From: an uncultured Alistipes sp.
GTDB taxonomy: Bacteria; Bacteroidota; Bacteroidia; Bacteroidales; Rikenellaceae
DNA: 64,000 nt
Reading direction: 5' to 3'
NCBI GenBank assembly: GCA_949286165.1
Contig: CASDZK010000001.1
Location: forward strand, 1 to 64,000
Shown: positions 43,129-50,322 of the stretch, piece by piece
How positions within the stretch are numbered: position 1 is the stretch's first letter
How the letters are laid out: each line of letters starts with the position of its first letter
The notes under the pieces: model-generated
The model's input: only the letters and a program-made list of their open reading frames with translations
Told to the model about the DNA's origin: nothing
Databases searched by the model: none
Position numbers and translations under genes: made by a program

Positions 43129-43845
43129 ATGAAAGCAGCACTGATAGGGTACGGAAAAATGGGCCGGGAAATCGAAAAAATACTGTTGGAACGCGGTCAT
43201 GCCGTTCCGGTAATCATCGACATAAACAACCTGGAAGATTTCAACCGGGAAAATTTCTCAGGCATCGACGTCGCCATCGAATTTACCGCACCGAACACCG
43301 CATACGACAATATCGTGAAATGCCTGAACTTCGGGGTCCCCGTAGTTTGCGGGACGACCGCATGGCTGGATCGTTTTCAAGAAGTGACGGAATTGTGCAA
43401 GGCCCGGAACGGCGCCTTCTTTTACGCCTCCAATTACAGCATCGGCGTCAATATCTTTTTCGCCGTCAATAAATTTCTCGCCAAGCTGATGAACGGATAC
43501 CCTTCCTACGACGTTACGGTGGAAGAGGTGCACCATACGCAGAAAAAGGACAGTCCCAGCGGAACGGCCGTAACCATCGCCGAAGACATTCTGGCGAACA
43601 TCGACCGGAAAAACAAATGGACGAAAGAGACCACGACCGATCCCGAAACGCTGGAAGTCATCGGCATCCGCCGCAGCATCGTGCCCGGAACGCATACGGT
43701 AACCTGGGAAAGCGAAGCGGACCGCATTACCATAGAACATTTGGCGAAAGGACGTCAGGGATTCGCCTTAGGCGCCGTAGCCGCCGCCGAATTCCTTTGC
43801 GGAAAAACCGGCGTTTACTCCATGAACGACCTGTTGAAACTGTAA
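43129..43845 (+). CDS. dapB: 4-hydroxy-tetrahydrodipicolinate reductase
   Basis: 238 residues. Reduces hydroxy-tetrahydrodipicolinate to THDP in lysine/meso-DAP synthesis. N-terminal NAD(P)-binding GYGKMGREIEK, CGTTAW substrate-side motif, the catalytic EVHHTQKKDSPSGTA with His/Lys and the C-terminal dimer region SIVPGTHTV. The length fits the short Bacteroidota form. Peptidoglycan precursor supply is its main role. Own promoter on the plus strand; perfect-palindrome terminator after it. Confidence 0.96.
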   Translation: MKAALIGYGKMGREIEKILLERGHAVPVIIDINNLEDFNRENFSGIDVAIEFTAPNTAYDNIVKCLNFGVPVVCGTTAWLDRFQEVTELCKARNGAFFYASNYSIGVNIFFAVNKFLAKLMNGYPSYDVTVEEVHHTQKKDSPSGTAVTIAEDILANIDRKNKWTKETTTDPETLEVIGIRRSIVPGTHTVTWESEADRITIEHLAKGRQGFALGAVAAAEFLCGKTGVYSMNDLLKL

Positions 43846-43866
43846 ACGAACCTTATTAATACAGAA

Positions 43867-43904
43867 CGAAGAGGCGCGGAATCCGCGGATTCCGCGCCTC
43901 TTCG
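43867..43904. terminator. 38-base perfect palindrome, bidirectional terminator
   Basis: CGAAGAGGCGCGGAATCCG joined to its exact reverse complement with no loop base. It lies between convergent dapB and GH92 genes. It lacks a T-tract, so its strength as a terminator rests on the very stable stem. Confidence 0.6.
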
Positions 43905-43916
43905 CATGCATACGGA

Positions 43917-46292
43917 TTACCGCGCCTGCGGCCGGTAACGCAACGTCTCGCCCGCCTCGGAAAGGGAAGGAGGCACGCTCTCGTCGGACACCGCCCTTTC
44001 GAAATTGGGACGATCGCTCATCACGAAATGGAGCTTCGCCCCGTTCCGGATATCGTCGTAGGTAATATACGACTTATCGTATTCCACGCCGTTCAAGAAC
44101 ATTTTATCGATATATACGTTTTCTTTCGACCAGTTTTCGGTAGTTACCTCCACCTGTTTGCCGTTGCTCATGGTCATATTCACATATTCGAGCGTCGGCG
44201 AACCGATATTGTAAACATTGCTGGAAGGCGCCGTCGGATAAAATCCCATCGCATTGAAGATATACCAGGCCGACATCTGGCCGCAATCGTCGTTGCCGCT
44301 GAGCGAACCGGGTTCGTTGCCGTAAAAGGCGTCGGACACCGTACGGATCCATTTCTGGCATTTCCACGGTTCTTTCAGATAATTATACAGGTAGATGACC
44401 TGATGACAAGGTTCGTTGCCGTGCCAATAGGCTCCGATACGTCCCTGAATGTCATGCGCGCCGGGAATATCGTCGGGCAGTTCCACCGTAAACATGGAAT
44501 CGAGCCGCGCCGCGAACAACTCGCGTCCCGCTTCATTGATATATCCCTGTACATCCTGCGGAACATACCAGGTATATTGCATGGTAAAGCCTTCGGTTAT
44601 GTCTCCCCAGCCGTTTACGGAACCGGGCCCCTGATAGGCCACCGGAGCGAACGGAGTCCGCCAGTTTCCTTCCGAATCGCGTCCCCGCATGTACTTGGTT
44701 TCCGGATCAATCAAATTCTGGTACGACAACGCCCGGTTCAGAAAATACTCGTAATCTTCCTGTTTTCCCAACTTCCGGGCCGCCATGGCTATACAATAAT
44801 CATCATAAGCGTATTCCAACGTTTTGGAAACGGACTCTTTCTCCTTGTCGAACGGAACCCAGCCCAAACGATCGTAATCGGGCAGGCAATCGTAATTCGG
44901 ATTCATGGCCGTACGTTTCATCGCTTCGTAGGCCCGTTCGTAATCGAACCCGGGAATATCCTTAACGATCATGTCGGCCAGCACGGATACGGCATGATAA
45001 CCGATCATGCACCAAGTCTCGTTGCCGTAGAACGACCAGATCGGCAACATGTGTTCTACGCTTTTATCGTAATGCGCCAGCATGGAATTGGCGATATCCG
45101 CATTCAATTCCGTTTGCACCAGATTGAACAGCGGATGCAAGGCGCGGTAAGTATCCCACAACGAAAAAACCGTATAATTGGTAAAACCCTCCGCCTTCTC
45201 GATATTCTTGTCCAACCCGCGGAAACTGCCGTCCGCATCCTGAAAAACGAACGGGTGCAAGAACGTGTGATAAACGGACGTGTAAAACGTTTCCTTCTGC
45301 CTGTCGTCGCCTTCGACGACAAATTTGGACAAAGCCTCGTTCCATATCTTCTCGCCTTTGGCCCGCAAAGTATCGAACTCCATTCCGTCCAGCTCTTTCA
45401 GATTTTGCAAAGCCCCGGCCGTGCTGACGCCGGAAACCGCCGTTTTCACGCAAATCGTCTCTCCTTCTTCCGTAGCGAAACGCATCCACGCCTTGATGTC
45501 TTTTCCCCAAGCTTCCATGTGACTGCGAAACCTTTTCGTATTATAAAGAACGGGAATCCCGTCCTGCATAAAACCGAACTCGGACAACGGTTCGGAAAAA
45601 ACCGCGGCAAAATAGACATGCCGTTCCGGCCCCCATCCCTTTACCAGTTTATATCCGGTCAAGGTGGAATCGTTCTCCATCCGGATATTCGCCCATTCGC
45701 ACGACTGCCACAACGTATGCTTCAGATCGATCAGGATAAAGGCGCTGTCGGATTTCGGATAAGTAAACCGGAAAATGCCGCTGCGAAGCCCGGAGGTCAT
45801 TTCCGCTTTCACCCCGTAATCCGTCAGTTCCACCCCGTAATAATTGGGCGAAGCCCATTCCCTGTCGTGGGAATAGCGCGACCGGTATCCCGAATCGGGC
45901 GATTCGTGCGTGCCGGGCGTAAACCGGATAGACCCGGTTCCGGGCATAAACAGAAAATCACCCAGATCGGGAATGCCTGTTCCGCTCAAATGCGTCAGAC
46001 TGAACCCCAACAAAGTAGGGTGGTCGTATTTATACCCGGCAGCTGCATCGTAATCATCGAAATCGGTATCGGGACTCATCTGAATCCCCCCGAACGGAAT
46101 CTGGGAGCCGGGATATACATTGCCGAAACCGGAAGTTCCCACCAACGGCCGGACATACCGGGTCAGATTCTCCTTCGGGCACGCCGCTTCTTTCTTCGGT
46201 TCCCCGGAACGGCACCCCCCAAAAAACACCATTCCCCACAGACAGGCCGCATACCGGGCAGACCTGGATAACAAAACACAATATTTCTTCAT
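43917..46292 (-). CDS. GH92 exo-alpha-mannosidase lipoprotein
   Basis: 791 residues. Lipobox FFGGC (Cys27). GH92 is a calcium-dependent inverting exo-alpha-mannosidase family abundant in Bacteroidota. The N-terminal beta-sandwich starts at VRPLVGTSGFGNVYPGSQIPFGGIQMSPDT; the (alpha/alpha)6 barrel has FTNYTVFSLWDTYRALHPLF, YWHGNEPCHQVIYLYNY (catalytic Glu) and GNDDCGQMSAWYIFNAMGFYP (Asp), all as in the family. Likely releases mannose from N-glycans or fungal mannan. It is isolated from any SusC/D pair here, with a minus-strand promoter just upstream. Confidence 0.96.
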   Translation of the reverse strand: MKKYCVLLSRSARYAACLWGMVFFGGCRSGEPKKEAACPKENLTRYVRPLVGTSGFGNVYPGSQIPFGGIQMSPDTDFDDYDAAAGYKYDHPTLLGFSLTHLSGTGIPDLGDFLFMPGTGSIRFTPGTHESPDSGYRSRYSHDREWASPNYYGVELTDYGVKAEMTSGLRSGIFRFTYPKSDSAFILIDLKHTLWQSCEWANIRMENDSTLTGYKLVKGWGPERHVYFAAVFSEPLSEFGFMQDGIPVLYNTKRFRSHMEAWGKDIKAWMRFATEEGETICVKTAVSGVSTAGALQNLKELDGMEFDTLRAKGEKIWNEALSKFVVEGDDRQKETFYTSVYHTFLHPFVFQDADGSFRGLDKNIEKAEGFTNYTVFSLWDTYRALHPLFNLVQTELNADIANSMLAHYDKSVEHMLPIWSFYGNETWCMIGYHAVSVLADMIVKDIPGFDYERAYEAMKRTAMNPNYDCLPDYDRLGWVPFDKEKESVSKTLEYAYDDYCIAMAARKLGKQEDYEYFLNRALSYQNLIDPETKYMRGRDSEGNWRTPFAPVAYQGPGSVNGWGDITEGFTMQYTWYVPQDVQGYINEAGRELFAARLDSMFTVELPDDIPGAHDIQGRIGAYWHGNEPCHQVIYLYNYLKEPWKCQKWIRTVSDAFYGNEPGSLSGNDDCGQMSAWYIFNAMGFYPTAPSSNVYNIGSPTLEYVNMTMSNGKQVEVTTENWSKENVYIDKMFLNGVEYDKSYITYDDIRNGAKLHFVMSDRPNFERAVSDESVPPSLSEAGETLRYRPQAR

Positions 46293-46317
46293 TTTTGTTT
46301 ATTCTTAAAAAACTTTA

Positions 46318-46325
46318 CAAAGATA
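46318..46325 (-). promoter_or_regulatory. -7 element of the GH92 gene
   Basis: CAAAGATA on the plus strand is TATCTTTG on the minus strand, 26 bases before the GH92 ATG; no TTG is found at the correct distance. Confidence 0.45.
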
Positions 46326-46460
46326 GTAAACTTATTTAACCGTTCGACATGAAATTACGAACCGGGGCGAATCTGTCTATATTAAAATCCTTTCCGCTTT
46401 CCTCAGGTAAAAGAAACTGCATGGCTTGCATTACCGAAACGGCACAAACAATATTCTACT

Positions 46461-47417
46461 TTAAATCAACAAATTGCACCCTCGTATTTCACTATGATCC
46501 AATCGGCCTTCCACCCGGAAGGAACCATCGGGGAAGGCGATTCCCACGTCGTCCGTTTGCAGAAACGAACAGGAATGGCGATTCGCCAGATCGACGATAT
46601 TCACGCCCCCCCTTCGGCCGGGTCTTACCCAGGCGAAAGGATCATGCAAATCCCGAATCATAATGCGCATCCAAGGCGGAGAAAAAAACAATCCGTTCCC
46701 TGCCGAATACGACTGACTGAGACATTCGCACATGCCGTATTCGGAATGGACGGACCTTACCCCCAACCGGTCGCATAAAACCGCATGCAGTTCTTCCCTC
46801 GGTAACTCCTCGCGCCGCCCTTTCATTCCGCCGGTTTCCATAACGACGGCATCGTCCCCCAAATGCAACTCGTACTTCTCCGCCAGATCGAGCAGCGCGA
46901 AACTGACTCCGAACAACAAGACTTTCCGGCCGGGCTCGCGCCGCTCCAATCTACGGACCAACGCCTCATGGTCATACAGAAAAAATCCCCCGTCATGGCT
47001 TCGGTCGATCAACTTTTCGACCATGTAAATCAAAGACGACCCTTTCCGCTCCAAATAAGCGGGCAACAAAGCGTATATGTCCCAATCGGCAGGATTCCCG
47101 TAAAACAAAGAAAACGCACCTAAAAACGATTTTTCATACAAAGACACATCGAATACCGGATGCACCGCCTGCCTCCCGCTCCCCGTGCCGCTGCTGGTAA
47201 AACAGATATCGGCATGCGGCCGGCAATTGATCCGGTGGGTCTTGAAAAAACGGACCGGCATGAACGGAATGTCTTCCAAACGGTTTATCTCGTTACAATC
47301 CGTTCCGATGTACGACAAATACCGGGCGTACGGCTCGCAGGCAACGGCCTGATATTTGAAATGATGCAGGGCTAAGGATAAAAAGTCGCTTTCGGAAGCA
47401 ATATCGGTTATTTCCAT
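46461..47417 (-). CDS. LuxE-like acyl-protein synthetase family protein
   Basis: 318 residues. Resembles the LuxE/PaaK branch of adenylate-forming enzymes: HRINCRPHADICFTSSGTGSGRQAVHPV carries the Ser/Thr-Gly loop, and VHSEYGMCECLSQSYS is the conserved core with ETGGMKG upstream. Known LuxE proteins activate fatty acids and pass them through a Cys to a reductase; here there is no LuxC/LuxD in the neighbourhood, so only the activation or acyl-transfer step can be proposed. Divergent from the ROK gene, 100 bases apart. Its stop lies about 150 bases upstream of the GH92 promoter. Confidence 0.8.
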   Translation of the reverse strand: MEITDIASESDFLSLALHHFKYQAVACEPYARYLSYIGTDCNEINRLEDIPFMPVRFFKTHRINCRPHADICFTSSGTGSGRQAVHPVFDVSLYEKSFLGAFSLFYGNPADWDIYALLPAYLERKGSSLIYMVEKLIDRSHDGGFFLYDHEALVRRLERREPGRKVLLFGVSFALLDLAEKYELHLGDDAVVMETGGMKGRREELPREELHAVLCDRLGVRSVHSEYGMCECLSQSYSAGNGLFFSPPWMRIMIRDLHDPFAWVRPGRRGGVNIVDLANRHSCSFLQTDDVGIAFPDGSFRVEGRLDHSEIRGCNLLI

Positions 47418-47468
47418 AAAAATTTATTCTCCAAACGATAAAACGGCTCGATTTCGGCAGAATCTTAA

Positions 47469-47476
47469 TATCTTTG
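47469..47476 (+). promoter_or_regulatory. -7 element of the ROK-YqaA-formiminotransferase operon
   Basis: TATCTTTG, 41 bases before the ROK ATG. No TTG at the expected -33 position. Confidence 0.45.
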
Positions 47477-47517
47477 TAAAATCGATTTATAAGGTAAATA
47501 TACAAACAAAATTAATA

Positions 47518-48615
47518 ATGACTGATTATAAAAACGACAAACGTGTCGTCATGACGCTTGACGCAGGCGGAACCAATTTCGTTTTTTCCGCCGTTAAAGG
47601 ATGCGAAGAAATACTGGCCCCGATTACCCACCCCTCCAATGCCCACGATTTGGACAAATGTCTGAAAGGCATCGTGGCGGGATTCGAAGAAATCCGGTCT
47701 TTGTTGAATGAGCCGCCGGTAGCCATCAGCTTCGCGTTTCCCGGTCCCGCCGATTATCCCAACGGAATTATCGGCGATCTGGCCAACCTGCCCGCATTCC
47801 GCGGCGGCGTGGCTTTGGGTCCCATGCTGGAAGAGACTTTCGGATTACCGGTATTCATCAACAACGACGGCGACCTGTACGCTTACGGCGAAGCCATCGC
47901 CGGCATGCTGCCCTGGGTAAACGAACAACTGGAAAAAAACGGCAGTCCCAAACGATTCAAAAACATTTTGGGGCTGACGCTCGGCACGGGTCTCGGCGGC
48001 GGCATCGTACACGACAGCCACCTGTTGATCGGAGACAACTCGGCCGGTTCAGAAGTATGGGCCATCAGCAACAAATACGAAACCGCACACAACATCGAAG
48101 AGTTAGTCAGCATTCGTGCCGTCCGGCGCGAATACGCCACCATTTTGGGCATTGATCCCTCCGACTCGCCCTCTCCGAAAGACATATACGAAATTGCGTC
48201 AGGCAACCGGGAGGGCAACAAGGAAGCCGCATTGGAAACTTACCGGCGCATCGGCCGCGCGTTGGGCGACGTACTCAGCAACCTATTGACGGTAGTGGAC
48301 GGCATAGCCGTCATCGGCGGAGGCATAGCCGGAGCCAAAGAACTTTTCCTGCCTTCCATGCTGGAAGTCATGCGGGGCAAACACGGCAACGGCAATCCCC
48401 GCTTATGCCAGAAAGTATATAATCTCGAAGACCCGCAGGAATTGGTCGATTTCGCCCGGGGTGAGGCGAAAACCGTCCGAGTTCCCTTTTCCGAAAAAAC
48501 CGTCGTTTACGACACCCTGCCCCGCATCGGCGTAGGCATTTCGAAAATAGGAACTAGCAAAGCCATCGCCATCGGAGCCTACGCCTATGCCGTGAAAATG
48601 TTGGACAGAGGCTAA
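47518..48615 (+). CDS. ROK-family sugar kinase without the zinc motif
   Basis: 365 residues. ATP-binding DAGGTNFVFSAV at the start and the ROK-type core FPGPADYPNGIIGDLANLPAFRGGVALG, INNDGDLYAYGEAIAG (catalytic Asp in NNDGD region) and LGTGLGGGIV. The usual Cys-rich zinc site is missing: where ROK proteins have the GxxCxCGxxGC cluster, this one has SAGSEVWAISNKYETAH. So it is a kinase-type ROK protein, not a NagC-like repressor (no HTH), and its sugar specificity is uncertain (glucokinase is a reasonable guess). First gene of an operon with YqaA and formiminotransferase genes. Confidence 0.85.
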   Translation: MTDYKNDKRVVMTLDAGGTNFVFSAVKGCEEILAPITHPSNAHDLDKCLKGIVAGFEEIRSLLNEPPVAISFAFPGPADYPNGIIGDLANLPAFRGGVALGPMLEETFGLPVFINNDGDLYAYGEAIAGMLPWVNEQLEKNGSPKRFKNILGLTLGTGLGGGIVHDSHLLIGDNSAGSEVWAISNKYETAHNIEELVSIRAVRREYATILGIDPSDSPSPKDIYEIASGNREGNKEAALETYRRIGRALGDVLSNLLTVVDGIAVIGGGIAGAKELFLPSMLEVMRGKHGNGNPRLCQKVYNLEDPQELVDFARGEAKTVRVPFSEKTVVYDTLPRIGVGISKIGTSKAIAIGAYAYAVKMLDRG

Positions 48616-48624
48616 CCGGTCGTT

Positions 48625-49077
48625 ATGGAATCGCTGGTCGAATACGGTTATATCGGGCTTTTCATCGGCGCCTTTCTTGCCGCCACCGTCATTCCGTTCA
48701 GTTCGGACGCCTTGATGGTGGCGTTGCTGGCGGTAGGGGGCGACCCTTTCGTTTGCGTAACGGTAGCTACCCTGGGTAACTGGCTCGGCGGACTATCCTC
48801 TTACGGATTGGGGTACCTGGGAAAATGGAGCTGGATTGAAAAATACTTGAAAGTGAAAGAAGAAACACTGGTCAAACAGAAAAAAAGAGTCGACAAATAC
48901 GGCGCATCGCTGGCCTTTTTCTCCTGGTTGCCCGGCATCGGCGACGTGCTGGCCCTCGCTCTGGGCTTTTACAAAGTGTCCTTCAAAAAAAGCGCCGTAT
49001 TCATGCTGATCGGGAAAGGAGCCCGGTTTGTCATGTGGGCCGTCTTGTTTTATTATGTAAAACCCTTGTTCCAATGA
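48625..49077 (+). CDS. YqaA/DedA-like membrane protein
   Basis: 150 residues with about four hydrophobic segments (YIGLFIGAFLAATVIPFSSDALMVALLAVG, LGNWLGGLSSYGLGYLG, LAFFSWLPGIGDVLALALGFYKV, MLIGKGARFVMWAVLFYY). The DedA/SNARE-associated-type fold with the GxxG and FSWLPGIGD motifs. These transport or flip undecaprenyl phosphate or other lipids in relatives; role here not known. It is 9 bases after the ROK gene and overlaps the next start by ATGA. Confidence 0.85.
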   Translation: MESLVEYGYIGLFIGAFLAATVIPFSSDALMVALLAVGGDPFVCVTVATLGNWLGGLSSYGLGYLGKWSWIEKYLKVKEETLVKQKKRVDKYGASLAFFSWLPGIGDVLALALGFYKVSFKKSAVFMLIGKGARFVMWAVLFYYVKPLFQ

Positions 49078-50126
49078 CGAATCTATCCGAAGCGGAACGG
49101 CTGTTGGAATGCGTTCCCAATTTCAGCGAAGGCAGAAACCGCAAGGTCATCGATGCCATTGCAGACGCCATACGCGGCGTAAGCGGCGTCAAATTGCTGC
49201 ATGTCGATACAGGAGCGGCGGCCAACCGTACCGTAATGACATTCGCCGGATTGCCCGAAGCCGTATGCGAAGCGGCTTTCCGAGCCGTGAAAACGGCAGC
49301 GGAACATATCGACATGAGCAGACATCGGGGGGAACATCCGCGGATAGGCGCCACGGACGTATTGCCGCTGGTTCCCGTAAAAGGCGTATCCCTGGAAGAA
49401 GCGGCCGCATACGCCCGGCATTTGTCGCAGCGAGTGTACGACGAATTGAAGATTCCGGTATATTGTTACGAAGCGGCGGCTTTTTTCCCCGAGCGGAAAA
49501 ATTTGGCGGTCTGTCGGTCAGGAGAATACGAGGGATTGCAGGAAAAACTGTCCCGACCGGAATGGAAACCCGATTTCGGACCGGGCAAATACACGGAACA
49601 GGTAAAAAAATCGGGACTGACCGTCATCGGCGCCCGCCCGTTCTTAATCGCCGTCAATTTCAACCTCGACACAGACTCGGTAAAAACGGCCCAAGAGATA
49701 GCCGGAGAAATCCGGGAAAGCGGACGATTGCAGGTTTCGAACGGAGAAAGGTACAGGATTCCCGGCCTGTTGAAAGGCGTGAAGGCCATCGGATGGTACA
49801 TCGAAGAATACGGCATAGCCCAGGTATCGGTAAACATTACCGATATGGAACAGACGCCGCTGCACATCGTTTACGACACGATACGGGCCAAAGCGGAAGA
49901 AAAAGGGCGGCGAATAACCGGCACCGAAATCATCGGACTGGTTCCCGAACGGGTTCTGACGGATGCCGGCCGGTACTTTTCAGACGATGAAACGCCGAAT
50001 GATAAAGATGTATGGATAGAAACTGCCATACGCAACATGGGATTGAACGATTTGAAACCCTTCGATCCGGCCGAAAAAATATTGGAGCGCTGCATGAATG
50101 CATGCTCCGGATTATCGGACCGATAA
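49074..50126 (+). CDS. ftcD: Glutamate formiminotransferase
   Basis: 350 residues. Transfers a formimino group from N-formiminoglutamate to tetrahydrofolate in histidine breakdown. The N-terminal ECVPNFSEGRN, HVDTGAAANRTVMTF, RGEHPRIGATDVLPLVPV and FLIAVNFNLDT are family markers. It is the stand-alone transferase, without the cyclodeaminase half. The ATG at 49074 overlaps the YqaA stop (ATGA), showing coupling; the frame extends further upstream only into the YqaA gene. Other histidine genes (hutH, hutU, hutI) are not in the window. Confidence 0.95.
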   Translation: MTNLSEAERLLECVPNFSEGRNRKVIDAIADAIRGVSGVKLLHVDTGAAANRTVMTFAGLPEAVCEAAFRAVKTAAEHIDMSRHRGEHPRIGATDVLPLVPVKGVSLEEAAAYARHLSQRVYDELKIPVYCYEAAAFFPERKNLAVCRSGEYEGLQEKLSRPEWKPDFGPGKYTEQVKKSGLTVIGARPFLIAVNFNLDTDSVKTAQEIAGEIRESGRLQVSNGERYRIPGLLKGVKAIGWYIEEYGIAQVSVNITDMEQTPLHIVYDTIRAKAEEKGRRITGTEIIGLVPERVLTDAGRYFSDDETPNDKDVWIETAIRNMGLNDLKPFDPAEKILERCMNACSGLSDR

Positions 50127-50234
50127 AAATCGCCACTACCGGAGACAGCCGTTTTCACACTCCGCCGAACTCAGGTTCCTCCTTTAATATAAGCTGAAAA
50201 ATCGACAAATTCGAATACGCGAGACAAAGAGCTG

Positions 50235-50286
50235 TCCGGGAAATGAAATACACCCCAAACTTTTGGGGTGTATTTCATTTCCCGGA
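50235..50286. terminator. Bidirectional terminator between ftcD and the GH-like gene
   Basis: 25-base perfect arms (50235-50259 and 50262-50286) with a two-base loop: TCCGGGAAATGAAATACACC at the outer left, mirrored on the right. Convergent genes flank it. Confidence 0.8.
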
Positions 50287-50322
50287 TCGTTCCAGAATTA
50301 TATACATAAACGATCAGACCGA

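Noticed and set aside
44028..46271. Plus-strand open frame of about 747 codons
   Set aside because: Fully antisense to the GH92 gene; composition typical of a shadow frame.
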